Of a stretch of DNA of 64,000 nucleotides, positions 45,032 through 54,491 are shown in pieces (positions within the stretch are counted from its first letter, which is position 1; each line of letters opens with the position of its first letter). Origin of the DNA: Salibacter halophilus (GTDB lineage: Bacteria; Bacteroidota; Bacteroidia; Flavobacteriales_G; Salibacteraceae). Location of the stretch: contig NZ_WACR01000004.1 in NCBI RefSeq assembly GCF_008806325.1, positions 1 to 64,000 of the forward strand, read 5' to 3'. The translations under genes and the position numbers were made by a program. Under the pieces are notes generated by a model that saw nothing but the letters and a program-made list of their open reading frames with translations, ran no database searches and was not told where the DNA came from.

Positions 45032-46627
45032 ATGAAAAAAGCAAGTATTCAACTTCTTTTACTATTACAAGTGTTTAGTGCTGTAGCACAAATCAGAGTT
45101 ACAGATATTGACACAGCGGGCAGTAGTGCCCCAGCTTATTTAAGAGCTATCGGGAATCAGCTATTCTTTAGTGCAAATAGTGCTAGTTTAGGAATAGAAC
45201 CCTATGTATTGGACACTGCAGGTAATGTTCAACTTATAGGGGATATCAGACCTTCGGGCAATTCGCGGGCGTTTGGGTTTACAAAATTGAATTCTGTAGT
45301 TTGTTTTTTGGCTTCTCCCAGCAATGGAAATACTGAGTTGTATCGCTATAATTCAGGTACCTTGCATAAGGTTAATGCGTTTGGGGCTCAAAATACCTAT
45401 CGGACCAATGATGATGAACAATTAACCAATTACAATAATCAATTAGTGTTTGCCTACGATGATAATTCAGTAACTTTTGGAGAGGAACTCTTTAAATATG
45501 ATGGGTTTAGTTCATCCATTGTGGGTATTCAAAATATCAATACCGGTTTTTTTGGCTCATTTCCCAGTGATTTCATTGAAATGAATAATGTCCTTTATTT
45601 TTCAGCACTTACTCAGTCAAATGGACTAGAAATTTGGAGTTACAATGGGGGAACAGCCAGTCGTAGAACGGATATAGTACCAGGTTCTGCAAACGGACTA
45701 CCCTCTACTTCTGGTATTTTAACTCCTCGGTTTAAACTTTTTCAGAATGAGTTGTATTTTGCCGGTAATACAGGCACAAATGGATTGGTGGCTTTACACA
45801 GGTACAATGGCTCAGGTGCAGCGCAATTAATACCCATAAACAATAAGAAATTTAAACAGCTGCATAGTTTCTATGAAGTGAATAATAAACTTGTATTCAC
45901 CGGGCTAGATAGTAACTTTCATCAACAATTATATACTTATGATGGTGTTAACCCGGTTGTAGCAGTCTCAGATACAACAATAGGTCAAGCGATCAAATTT
46001 AAGGACAGGTTACTTTTTATTAGGACAGATTCAATAAACGGATATGAATTATGGGAATATGATGGAATTACCAGACCCGAACTGGTTTCAGATATAAACC
46101 CGGGGGCAGCTTCCTCAATAAGCCGCAGTAGTTTTATGAAGAAAAAAAGATATGCCGTATTAGATGGCCTGTTCTATTTTACTGCAGACAATGGCTTTGA
46201 TGGACCAGAGTTATATGCGTATGATGGAACTTCGACCCCATGGTTGGTTAGTGATGTTAATCCAGGTTCAGAAGGCAGTAACCCTTCTGATTTTGAGGTT
46301 TTTAATAATAAGTTGTATTTCGCTGCTGATGATGGTATTCACGGAGCTGAAATCTGGAAATTAAATCCGATTCAGGTATCTGTAGAAGAACAAACTGCTG
46401 TGCAGTTTAAAATGTACCCAAACCCAGCACAAAACATAATTCAAATAGACTCATATCAAGAGATAGATAAACTTGAAATTGTAGATATTATGGGGAGAAG
46501 CTTTTTACAGATTGAAAATCCAGGCAGGAAAGTGGATATAAGCCATGTTAAAAATGGGAGCTATTATTTATCAGTATATTCAAAAGGAAGGAGAAAAGGT
46601 TCCAAGCTTTTGATAATCAATAAATAA
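45032..46627 (+). CDS. T9SS-sorted protein with ELW-DGT type repeats
   Basis: 531 residues with a signal peptide (IQLLLLLQVFSAVAQ). The body is a series of about 50-residue repeats with the pattern NG-ELW-YDG...LVSDINPG...F...NKLYF-ADDG: NGYELWEYDGITRPELVSDI, GPELYAYDGTSTPWLVSDVN and IHGAEIWKLNP. This is the ELWxxDGT beta-propeller repeat of secreted Bacteroidota proteins. The C-terminal sorting domain begins FKMYPNPAQNIIQID and ends GSYYLSVYSKGR then KLLIINK. Function unknown, probably surface binding. It lacks the GGTCAGANCC word, like the whole AT-rich segment around it. Confidence 0.82.
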   Translation: MKKASIQLLLLLQVFSAVAQIRVTDIDTAGSSAPAYLRAIGNQLFFSANSASLGIEPYVLDTAGNVQLIGDIRPSGNSRAFGFTKLNSVVCFLASPSNGNTELYRYNSGTLHKVNAFGAQNTYRTNDDEQLTNYNNQLVFAYDDNSVTFGEELFKYDGFSSSIVGIQNINTGFFGSFPSDFIEMNNVLYFSALTQSNGLEIWSYNGGTASRRTDIVPGSANGLPSTSGILTPRFKLFQNELYFAGNTGTNGLVALHRYNGSGAAQLIPINNKKFKQLHSFYEVNNKLVFTGLDSNFHQQLYTYDGVNPVVAVSDTTIGQAIKFKDRLLFIRTDSINGYELWEYDGITRPELVSDINPGAASSISRSSFMKKKRYAVLDGLFYFTADNGFDGPELYAYDGTSTPWLVSDVNPGSEGSNPSDFEVFNNKLYFAADDGIHGAEIWKLNPIQVSVEEQTAVQFKMYPNPAQNIIQIDSYQEIDKLEIVDIMGRSFLQIENPGRKVDISHVKNGSYYLSVYSKGRRKGSKLLIINK

Positions 46628-46738
46628 ACTGGGGCTTATACAGGGGGCTTTTTCAAGAAAAAGCATTACAGTATAGTTGTTTTAAATTCTTCTTTAAGTA
46701 ATAGTAGAAATTTGACGACCATTATACCTAACATTTAA

Positions 46739-46766
46739 TGAGAGCTTGCCGAAAGGCAGGCTCTCA
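46739..46766. other. Stem-loop in intergenic DNA
   Basis: 12-bp stem with one G-T pair and a GAAA loop (TGAGAGCTTGCC / GGCAGGCTCTCA). No T run follows, so terminator function is doubtful. A second hairpin, GCTTTTTC/GAAAAAGC, lies at 46647-46664. Confidence 0.4.
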
Positions 46767-46886
46767 TCGTATCAAGTATGTCTCATAAATCAAAATTCCT
46801 CATTTACCTTTCAAAAACCAACCAGTTTTAAAAACAAGTTTCCATTAATATGGTTACTTTGCCAGTAACTCAAGCAGGAATAGTAC

Positions 46887-49139
46887 ATGTATAAAAATAC
46901 TGCTCGCGCAGCTCTTGTCATAATCGCCACGTTGTCAATCGTTGCAGCATTTTTGTTGCCACGTGTGAAGTTTGACTACGACTTTGAGAGTTTTTTCCCA
47001 ATTGATGATCCCGATCTCGCTTTTTACAAAGATTATCGCGAAAAATTTTACCCGGATAACGAGTTCGTGCTCATCGCGTTGGAAAAAGAGGATGGTATTT
47101 TCGACACTGAGTTTTTGTTGAAAGTGGATTCGTTGACAGGGGATCTGAAAGAAATCGATCTCGTTGAACGCGTACAATCTCCCACAAGTATTAGTCAGGT
47201 TGTGATGGGACCTTTTGGTCCTATCAACGTGCCGTATTTACATCCTGATAAACCGGAAAAATACAAGTCAGATTCAACCAGGATCTATCGCAGCGAACAT
47301 CTCATTGGATCATTCTTCAGTGAGGATGGAAAATCGGTGAGTATTTCGCTACAAGCTGAGCCGTACCTCTCAAAAGCGAAGAGCGATTCACTCGTCACAG
47401 ACATCGACAACGCAATCGCGCAATACAACTTTGAAGATGTCCACATTGCCGGTCGCATACACGGACAAAAATATTACATCCAAAAAATGAAAGAGGAAAC
47501 GGCCCTGTTCATCTCGGCCGGTATTGTTTTGCTCATCATCTTTTTAATCATTTCGTTCAGATCCTTTTGGGGTGTGTGGGTTCCGCTATCGGTGGTGTTG
47601 CTTTCCGTTATTTGGGTTGTGGCACTTATGGTTCTGACCGATAAACCGCTCGACATCATGGCGGTATTATTGCCAACAATTCTCTTTGTTGTGGGGGTGA
47701 GCGATGTGGTTCACATCATCACGCGATATCTGGAAGAGTTGAGGCTGGGTAGGACAAAACTCGAAGCGCTAAAAGTGTCGTTTAAGCAAGTAGGACTGGC
47801 GACTTTTCTCACTTCACTCACTACGGCTGTTGGTTTCCTGACCTTGCTCACTGCTAACATCCAACCGATTAGGGATTTTGGTGTTTACACAGCAATTGGG
47901 GTGTTTATCGCGTTCATTCTTGCCTTTACGCTTTTACCGTCAATCTTGATTTTACGTAAAAAGCCGACTCTGCCGTCTACGCTCAAGTCTAACTTTTGGA
48001 GAAAATACATGCACATGGCTTTCGGTTGGATGCTGGGCCACCAAAAGCTGATTGTAGGAGTATCAATTGTTGTCTTAGTGCTCACTGGAGTAGGAATCTC
48101 CCAAATGCGAGTAGATAATTACCTGCTCGAAGATCTAGCTGAAGACGATCCACACAGACAGGATTTTGAGTTTTTCGAAAAGCATTACAGCGGTGTGCGT
48201 CCGTTTGAGATGGCGCTCTTTGTTACTGATTCATCCAAAACAGTTTTCGATTACGAAGCAGTTGTGGAGTTTCAAAAAGTTGAGAATTACCTGAAAGACC
48301 AATATGGAATAGGCTTTTCATTTTCTCCGCTCACCTATGTTAAAATGGCGAACCAGGCTTTGAATGGCGGTAATCCGGATGCTTATAAGGTTCCGACCGA
48401 AAAAGAATATCCCAGAGTAAAACAGTTGATCGATAAGTTTAAAGACCGCGAGCAGTTCAACTATTTTGTGACTGAGGATTTGAAAGAAGCCAGGTTCAGC
48501 GCAAAAATACGCGATTTGGGCGGACATGTACTCCTCCAAAAAAATGCTGAAATGCGCGAAGAGTTACCGGCTAAAATCGATACGTCTGTTGTCGATTTCA
48601 GGCTCACAGGAATGGGATTGTTAGTTGACAAGAGCAACAAAACGCTGGCGTCAAATATGCTTTACGGTTTGTTGATCGCGTTTGGAGTTATTGCACTCAT
48701 TATGGGTGTTTTGTTCAGATCCGTTCCCGTTATCATTGCGACATTGATTCCCAACGTTATGCCGTTGCTCATCATAGCCGGAATCATGGGATTTGCCGAT
48801 ATAGACCTCAAGGTGACGACAAGCATCATTTTTACAATTGCTTTTGGAATTGCTGTGGATGATACCATTCACTACATGAGCAAAGTAAACCTGGAATTGC
48901 GGAACGGGAAATCGATTTTGTACGCACTAAAATCTGCTTCTATCACTACCGGAAAGGCTATTACAGTAACATCACTTATCCTCATCAGCGGATTCATCAG
49001 TTTGATCCTGAGTACTTTTGCGAGTACATACTACGTGGGTTTACTCGTTAGTATCACGCTTTTCTTTGCAGTTATCGCTGATCTTTTCTTGCTCCCTGTT
49101 TTATTGATGATTGTTTACAAGTGGAAGAGGAAGAAATAG
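46887..49139 (+). CDS. MMPL/RND-superfamily membrane transporter
   Basis: 750 residues. Two halves, each with a large extracytoplasmic loop and a five- or six-helix bundle, as in MMPL/HAE3 hydrophobe exporters. First half bundle: LFISAGIVLLIIFLIISFRS and GVSDVVHIITRYLEEL; second half: MLYGLLIAFGVIALIMGVLF and FGIAVDDTIHYMSKVNLEL, with the conserved Asp pair (AVDDT) used for proton coupling. Probably exports lipids or hydrophobic molecules. A standalone gene, returning to core-like codon use, with one GGTTCTGACC word at 47630. Confidence 0.88.
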   Translation: MYKNTARAALVIIATLSIVAAFLLPRVKFDYDFESFFPIDDPDLAFYKDYREKFYPDNEFVLIALEKEDGIFDTEFLLKVDSLTGDLKEIDLVERVQSPTSISQVVMGPFGPINVPYLHPDKPEKYKSDSTRIYRSEHLIGSFFSEDGKSVSISLQAEPYLSKAKSDSLVTDIDNAIAQYNFEDVHIAGRIHGQKYYIQKMKEETALFISAGIVLLIIFLIISFRSFWGVWVPLSVVLLSVIWVVALMVLTDKPLDIMAVLLPTILFVVGVSDVVHIITRYLEELRLGRTKLEALKVSFKQVGLATFLTSLTTAVGFLTLLTANIQPIRDFGVYTAIGVFIAFILAFTLLPSILILRKKPTLPSTLKSNFWRKYMHMAFGWMLGHQKLIVGVSIVVLVLTGVGISQMRVDNYLLEDLAEDDPHRQDFEFFEKHYSGVRPFEMALFVTDSSKTVFDYEAVVEFQKVENYLKDQYGIGFSFSPLTYVKMANQALNGGNPDAYKVPTEKEYPRVKQLIDKFKDREQFNYFVTEDLKEARFSAKIRDLGGHVLLQKNAEMREELPAKIDTSVVDFRLTGMGLLVDKSNKTLASNMLYGLLIAFGVIALIMGVLFRSVPVIIATLIPNVMPLLIIAGIMGFADIDLKVTTSIIFTIAFGIAVDDTIHYMSKVNLELRNGKSILYALKSASITTGKAITVTSLILISGFISLILSTFASTYYVGLLVSITLFFAVIADLFLLPVLLMIVYKWKRKK

Positions 49140-49165
49140 ACTTGAAGTAAGTATAAATTTTAAAG

Positions 49166-49292
49166 CCCGGATATCGAGCGTAGTCGAGATAGTATTGTTA
49201 CAGGAATGCCAATTGCAGTTCGAAACCTAAAATTAGCTACTAAGTCACAAAGAGCACTAAGAATAGATTTTGTGTCCTGGTGCCTTTGTGGC
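49166..49292. repeat. Intergenic repeat related to 39453-39570
   Basis: Starts CCCGGATATCGAGCGTAGTC and ends TGCCTTTGTGGC. Inside, CACAAAGAGCACTAAG is roughly an inverted version of the TTTGTG-rich right end. The same two boxes with similar spacing occur after the catalase gene. Non-coding; a family of dispersed intergenic repeats is inferred. Confidence 0.4.
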
Positions 49293-49316
49293 AGCTTTTG
49301 ATAAGTGATCAGGTTT

Positions 49317-50027
49317 CTACATCTCTTTTTCAGTAACAACACCATTGTTCACATACTCCTTCTTCACAGTAGCTTCTCCTTGTTCGTTGTAATACGTCCA
49401 CCAGTTGATTTTCATGTAAACGCGGGTAGCCTCGTTGAACTTCATTTCACCTTCAGCTTTTAACGTCCCGTCTTCATAGTATTCTTTTTTGGAGTAAAGC
49501 ATTTTCCGCTTTTTCTCCAGTTCCAGAACAAATTGGTGCTGGCCGTTTTTGTAAAATGATTCCTGCAGTTCGTAATACTGGTAATTTCGGTCATATTCTT
49601 CATTGAATTCAACCTGTCCACTCGGGTAGTAGTCTGTCCACTCGATCGGGTTTCCATTGAAGTATGTCACTTCAGATTTCGGTTTACCATCTGGGTAATA
49701 CTTGGCGATCTTGCATTTTACCGGACTAACTCGCTTAAAGTCTCTTTCAACTGTTCCATCAGGATAGTAGTTTTTGAAAGTCACGAGCTGCCCTTCAGTA
49801 TAGTATCCTTTGTGAAGGAGCTTGCCGTTTTTGTACTGATCTTCAATTTGTTCGTTGCATGGCGATCCGTTGCACATGCGTTGTTCTTCACCACCCAAAA
49901 AGCTGTTGTAGCGTTTGTAGTATTCTATTCCGTATTCAGAATCAATGCTATCGGCAGTGAAATTTTGGGGTTGAGCGATCACACCACACGAAAATGCGAT
50001 GAAGATCATCGTGATTATTTTTCTCAT
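49317..50027 (-). CDS. Exported MORN-variant repeat protein
   Basis: 236 residues with a signal peptide (KIITMIFIAFSCGVIAQ). The body repeats the MORN-2 type unit Y-pdGk-: KGYYTEGQLVTFKNYYPDGT, AKYYPDGKPKSEVTYFNGNP, WTDYYPSGQVEFNEEYD and KEYYEDGTLKAEGEMKF. These Bacteroidota proteins are periplasmic or surface-attached; the function is not established. Monocistronic, between a repeat element and intergenic DNA. Confidence 0.8.
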   Translation of the reverse strand: MRKIITMIFIAFSCGVIAQPQNFTADSIDSEYGIEYYKRYNSFLGGEEQRMCNGSPCNEQIEDQYKNGKLLHKGYYTEGQLVTFKNYYPDGTVERDFKRVSPVKCKIAKYYPDGKPKSEVTYFNGNPIEWTDYYPSGQVEFNEEYDRNYQYYELQESFYKNGQHQFVLELEKKRKMLYSKKEYYEDGTLKAEGEMKFNEATRVYMKINWWTYYNEQGEATVKKEYVNNGVVTEKEM

Positions 50028-50254
50028 AATTAATAGGATTTAACACATCCGAAAACTACAAGAAATTTCGGTTTTGTGAAAGGATGTTTTTTAAATCAAC
50101 TTTGACATTGGTGCATCAAGGCAAAAGGACAAACCCAATTACATCACTAACTGATGAGACGAGACTTACGAATCGAGATTCGGATTGATTGTTTAGTAAA
50201 GGATCGCCCGTATTTAAGTTTAAATCAATAAGCTTTTTGGATTAGAATAAACAA

Positions 50255-51121
50255 CTACTTCCTAATCGCAATCGTATCAGATACATCAATATCTGCAGCG
50301 TAGAAATAACCTAAAGCTCTTTGTCCATCAGTGTTTTCTTTGATGATGTTTCCAACAATTTGTGCCGGTGGAGCTGCAAACGGACCACCACTTGAGCTCT
50401 GCTGAGAAAGTTGAAATAGGAAATCGTAATAAGATGGAGTAATACCAAGTTGTTCAATATAAACTTCAACTTCATTGTTGGCATTAGCCCTTTGATTGAA
50501 CTCATCCTCATCTAATACATACATCAATGCTTCCTCTATATATTCATCATCAACGAAGTCGTCATTGAAAAATGTAAGATCATCCGGTTGGTTTTGATAA
50601 GCACCATTCAGATATACTTTCCACTGGTAATTATCTCCTTCACCTGGCAGTTCCTGAGCATTGATATAGACACTGTAAGTGGAATCGAAGAAATCGGTTA
50701 GTTGTTCCTTTTTGTAATAGATGGAATCGACATCGCTGACTTCCCGAATTGTTTCCGGTTCTGACCGATAACTTTCACCACTCTCTGTTTCAATTTCTAT
50801 ATGATAGCTGTTACCAACAAAAGCAGGATGCGCAATCTCAAAGCGGTTTGTGGAGTCGTTGAAAACGAAATTTCCTATGTAAGTTTCATTTTCGTAAAAT
50901 CTTATAGTCGCATTTTTCTCTGCTTCGTAATCGGGAAACTGCGGATTGAAATAATCAGTTGTTCTGCTAAGTCGAATTGTTTGAACGCTGTCTGATGTGA
51001 GAACACGACCATCAACCACCAGGGCATCTTCTTTTTCATCGATATCTAGATCCACGACATCTGTACAGGATGTAAAACCAATGGTCAGAACCGCAAATAT
51101 GATACTCAAGTTTTTCATCAT
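50255..51121 (-). CDS. DUF4249 lipoprotein, partner of TonB receptor
   Basis: 288 residues. MMKNLSIIFAVLTIGFTSC is a lipoprotein signal. The mature N-terminus (VVDLDIDEKEDALVVDGRVL) and the strands that follow (VQTIRLSRTTDYFN; GNSYHIEIETESGESY) are typical of DUF4249, which is regularly encoded beside TonB receptors carrying a CarboxypepD_reg domain. It begins 3 bp after the receptor's stop, so the two form an operon and likely one outer-membrane complex. Substrate unknown. Two GGTCAGANCC words. Confidence 0.85.
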   Translation of the reverse strand: MMKNLSIIFAVLTIGFTSCTDVVDLDIDEKEDALVVDGRVLTSDSVQTIRLSRTTDYFNPQFPDYEAEKNATIRFYENETYIGNFVFNDSTNRFEIAHPAFVGNSYHIEIETESGESYRSEPETIREVSDVDSIYYKKEQLTDFFDSTYSVYINAQELPGEGDNYQWKVYLNGAYQNQPDDLTFFNDDFVDDEYIEEALMYVLDEDEFNQRANANNEVEVYIEQLGITPSYYDFLFQLSQQSSSGGPFAAPPAQIVGNIIKENTDGQRALGYFYAADIDVSDTIAIRK

Positions 51122-51124
51122 GAC

Positions 51125-53494
51125 TTAAAATTCAAAGTTAAAGGTTACGGCAGGCACCGGAATACCGATAATTGCTAAGCGTACTGCTTCGCTCTGCAAT
51201 GGGTTACTTTCGCTTTGCTGGAAATAGATGGAGTAGGGGTTTTTCCTGCCATAAGTATTGTAAACACCAAAGGTTAAGCTGTAACTGAATTTATCAGATA
51301 TTGACTCTGGGTTAAGCGTAGCCGATAAATCTAACCTGTGATAGGCAGGAAGTCGCTCATTGTTACGATCCTTGAAGTTTGGAATAAGCTTTCCATCGTA
51401 ATAGTATTTTCCCATCGGATAGGTGATAGGTCTTCCCGTTTGAAAGGTGAAGTTAGCAGCGACACTCCACTTTTTTGAAATATCGTAATTGGCGACAACT
51501 GTTACATCGTGTGTTTTATCCCAGTTCGATGAATACCATTCGCCATTGTTAATCCCATTTTTGGCTTCAGTGTAATCGCCAACCTGGTAGCCTTCAACTT
51601 TTTGTTGAGTGCGTGACAGTGTGTAGCTGACCCACCCGGTAAAGTCCCCTTTTTTCTTTTCCACCATAAACTCGAGTCCGAACGATCTTCCTCTACCGGT
51701 TAAAAATTCATTTTCAACATTTTCATTCAAAATCAGCTCTGCCCCGTTTTTGTAATCGAGCAGGTCGTACATCCATTTTCCGTAGACTTCAGTACTCACT
51801 TCATACGTGTTGCTTTTGAAATTCCTGAAATATCCTGCTACAACCTGATCGGCTTTGGCCGGCTTTACGTATTCTCCTGCCGGTTTCCACACATCTAGCG
51901 GAGTAGCTGCCGTGGTATTGGAAACCAAATGCAGGTATTGCCTTGTGCGCATGTAGCTCGCTTTGACAGAACTCACCGGTGATACGAGGATGTTTGCTCC
52001 AAACCTGGGTTCCAAACCACCGTAGTCGGCAATGACTTCGTTTTGATCGTAACTTTCAGATCCGATTATATCCGCATCATTTGTTGGTCTGCCGTAGCGG
52101 TAAACGTTGACATCTCGCTGACCGAGGTTGAAAAAGTGCGAATAACGCAAACCGTATTTTAATGTCACGATTTCACCTACTTTTTGTTCGTTACTCGCAT
52201 AAATTGCCGGTTCTAGAGCGTATTCGGTCGGAACCACAATTTCACTGGTAAAGGATTCACCACTTGCCTCAGCTCTTCCCGGTTCAAAGATGTAGTACAT
52301 TCCGTTTACACCAAACTTAACCGTGTTCTTAGGGTTGAGGTAATAAGTGAAATCTGCTTTGAAATTGGTGTTTTGAATGTTCGATTGCCAGTCAAAACCC
52401 TGTCCGCCCTGGTCAGCACCAAGCGCATAAGAGTAATTGCTGTAAAAGGCTGTGAAATTTGAAAAGAGTTTTTCAGAAAAGAGGTGATTCCATCGAGCCG
52501 TAAACGAAGAGTTTCCCCAACTGGCTCTGAAGAAATCGCCAAAACTGAAAATGTCTCTACCAAAATATCCCGATAAAAATATACGGTTGTTTTCGTTGAT
52601 TTTCCAGTTGACTTTGGCGTTGAGGTCGTAGAAGTAAGCTGTGTTATCGGCCAGTTCGTCATCCAGTTTGAGGAAGAGATCGGCATAGGAACGCCTTCCA
52701 GATACGAGGAAGCTGACTTTGTCTTTCGCGATGGGACCTTCTAAAGTGAGTCTTGAAAATAGCGCTCCAATTCCGCCTTTTCCTTTGAACTCACGCATGT
52801 TTCCTTCACGCTGGCGCACATCCAAAACACTTGAGAGTCGGCCACCGTAACGGGCCGGAATTCCACCTTTGTAAAGTGTTGCGTCTTTAATTGCATCTGG
52901 GTTGAAAGTGGAGAAGAACCCAAAGAGGTGAGAGGAGTTGAAAATGGGCGCTTCATCGAGTAGGATGAGGTTCTGATCGATATTTCCTCCTCGCACATTG
53001 AATCCGGTTGCACCTTCACCCACGGTAGAAACTCCGGGTCTTAGTTGAATACTTTTCACGACATCGGCCTCACCGAGAAGTTGCGGAATCTTTTGGATTT
53101 TATCCATGGTGAGCTTTTCAACGCTCATCTGTACATCCTTCACGTTTTGATCTTGTCGCTCCGCCTCAATGACAACTTCCTGTAACTGCTGACTATTACT
53201 CTGCAGTTCCACATCGCGTTTGGTATCTTCAGTGAGATCAATTTCAATGGTTTTCTTTTGATAGCCGAGGTAGGAGTACTCGATGTTGTATTTCCCTTTT
53301 GGGAGGGTGAGCGAGTAAAAGCCGTACATGTTAGTTGTGGCTCCGTTTTTGAGCTGGGTTACATAGACTGTAGCTCCTAGCAGTTCACTACCGCTGGAAG
53401 CGTCTTTCACGTATCCTGAGAGGGTGAATTTTTCCTGCGCAAAGGCGAAGAATGGCAACAGTAAAAGAAGCGCCAGGTTAATCGATTTTTGCAT
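51125..53494 (-). CDS. TonB-dependent outer-membrane receptor
   Basis: 789 residues. A signal peptide (LALLLLLPFFAFAQ) leads to a CarboxypepD_reg-like Ig domain (FTLSGYVKDASSGSELLGAT; GFYSLTLPKGKYNIEYSYLG), a plug domain (KIPQLLGEADVVKSIQLRPG; GFNVRGGNIDQNLILLDEAP) and a 22-stranded barrel ending VPAVTFNFEF, with the terminal Phe expected for outer-membrane insertion. It imports a ligand with TonB energy. Paired with the DUF4249 lipoprotein gene; no SusD-like protein is present, so glycan import of the SusCD type is less likely. Confidence 0.92.
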   Translation of the reverse strand: MQKSINLALLLLLPFFAFAQEKFTLSGYVKDASSGSELLGATVYVTQLKNGATTNMYGFYSLTLPKGKYNIEYSYLGYQKKTIEIDLTEDTKRDVELQSNSQQLQEVVIEAERQDQNVKDVQMSVEKLTMDKIQKIPQLLGEADVVKSIQLRPGVSTVGEGATGFNVRGGNIDQNLILLDEAPIFNSSHLFGFFSTFNPDAIKDATLYKGGIPARYGGRLSSVLDVRQREGNMREFKGKGGIGALFSRLTLEGPIAKDKVSFLVSGRRSYADLFLKLDDELADNTAYFYDLNAKVNWKINENNRIFLSGYFGRDIFSFGDFFRASWGNSSFTARWNHLFSEKLFSNFTAFYSNYSYALGADQGGQGFDWQSNIQNTNFKADFTYYLNPKNTVKFGVNGMYYIFEPGRAEASGESFTSEIVVPTEYALEPAIYASNEQKVGEIVTLKYGLRYSHFFNLGQRDVNVYRYGRPTNDADIIGSESYDQNEVIADYGGLEPRFGANILVSPVSSVKASYMRTRQYLHLVSNTTAATPLDVWKPAGEYVKPAKADQVVAGYFRNFKSNTYEVSTEVYGKWMYDLLDYKNGAELILNENVENEFLTGRGRSFGLEFMVEKKKGDFTGWVSYTLSRTQQKVEGYQVGDYTEAKNGINNGEWYSSNWDKTHDVTVVANYDISKKWSVAANFTFQTGRPITYPMGKYYYDGKLIPNFKDRNNERLPAYHRLDLSATLNPESISDKFSYSLTFGVYNTYGRKNPYSIYFQQSESNPLQSEAVRLAIIGIPVPAVTFNFEF

Positions 53495-53645
53495 GGTTTA
53501 ATTTTTCCGGTGCAAGGTGAACAATTGTTTGGGCGCAAAGTTCTTAAAAACCACGTTACGAGCAACAAAAATCAATGATCGGTTTATGGGGATGATGTGT
53601 GGTTGGGGAGGTGAGTTTATTAAACGCTTTATGCATTAATTGTTT

Positions 53646-54461
53646 TTATGAAATAGAACTCTTTATGGAATTCTTAAATGCTTCATTAATATATTTTTCA
53701 GTAGAATCAATTAAGTTGTCATAATGCTTGATACTAATATTATTTACGCCTTTTCTTCTCAGTCTATAAGTTTCTGGGGTGTAATGCTTTCTTTTTCCAG
53801 CAATGACTAAATAATGTATTCTTGTTTTGTCTAGTTCGAAAAATTCGATAGGTAATTCTTTTCGGGGACTTTTATGTTTTTTAAAAACATTTTTCAAAGA
53901 CGAAAAATTAGAATCAATCCAAAAATCCCAATCTTCTATTTGTTTTATCCCTTTTCTATATGACTCACCAAGTCTTCCATCTTTTAAGGTAATGGACTGA
54001 TTTGGGCTTTCTAATTCAATAAAAAGAAATTCATATCCTCCAGAGTTTTTACCAACTAAAAGATAATCAACTGAGTAATTAGGGGGGAAGGGAAACTCAT
54101 AAAATAAATATGCATCATGATGGCCAAAATCATAAAATGTGAATAAACTTTCGATTATGAAATAGGCTTCTTTTTCCTTAATAAAACGCTGAATATCCCT
54201 TTCAAGAGTTGTTTTTGTATTTAATAAAGATCTAAATTCATCAAATAGTTTGTGAACCTTCTTGTGCTTAATGTAATTAAAGAAAATGTAATTGTTTGGA
54301 AAGAGAGAGTCATAGTGATGGCCGGCTTCAGAAAGTAATTCGTGAATTTCATCTATGTGGGTAGCAGATACACCTTTAGGATTTTTTAATATTTCCTTAG
54401 CTTTGTTATAATCAGCCTGTTCTTTAGTTGTTAGCTTTGAATAGTTTCTTTCATATAGCAT
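53646..54461 (-). CDS. Shedu-like (DUF4263) PD-(D/E)xK nuclease-family protein
   Basis: 271 residues, AT-rich. The C-terminal half has Shedu-type features: TTLERDIQRFIKEKEAYFII leading into the core; Asp132 in SVDYLLVG; Glu149 in FLFIELESP; then GIKQIEDWDFWIDSNF around Gln174 and Trp178, matching the conserved Gln-helix. Where a Lys is expected two positions after Glu149 there is Glu151, a variant I recall in other DUF4263 members, so activity is uncertain. Shedu is an established anti-phage nuclease family. Third gene of a tight operon, 30 bp after the HEPN-like gene. Confidence 0.65.
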   Translation of the reverse strand: MLYERNYSKLTTKEQADYNKAKEILKNPKGVSATHIDEIHELLSEAGHHYDSLFPNNYIFFNYIKHKKVHKLFDEFRSLLNTKTTLERDIQRFIKEKEAYFIIESLFTFYDFGHHDAYLFYEFPFPPNYSVDYLLVGKNSGGYEFLFIELESPNQSITLKDGRLGESYRKGIKQIEDWDFWIDSNFSSLKNVFKKHKSPRKELPIEFFELDKTRIHYLVIAGKRKHYTPETYRLRRKGVNNISIKHYDNLIDSTEKYINEAFKNSIKSSIS

Positions 54462-54491
54462 TACTGGTACTGTTAGCTTAAATATCCTTAT

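Noticed and set aside
46739-46766. Stem-loop as a rho-independent terminator
   Set aside because: Strong stem, but no T run on either side.
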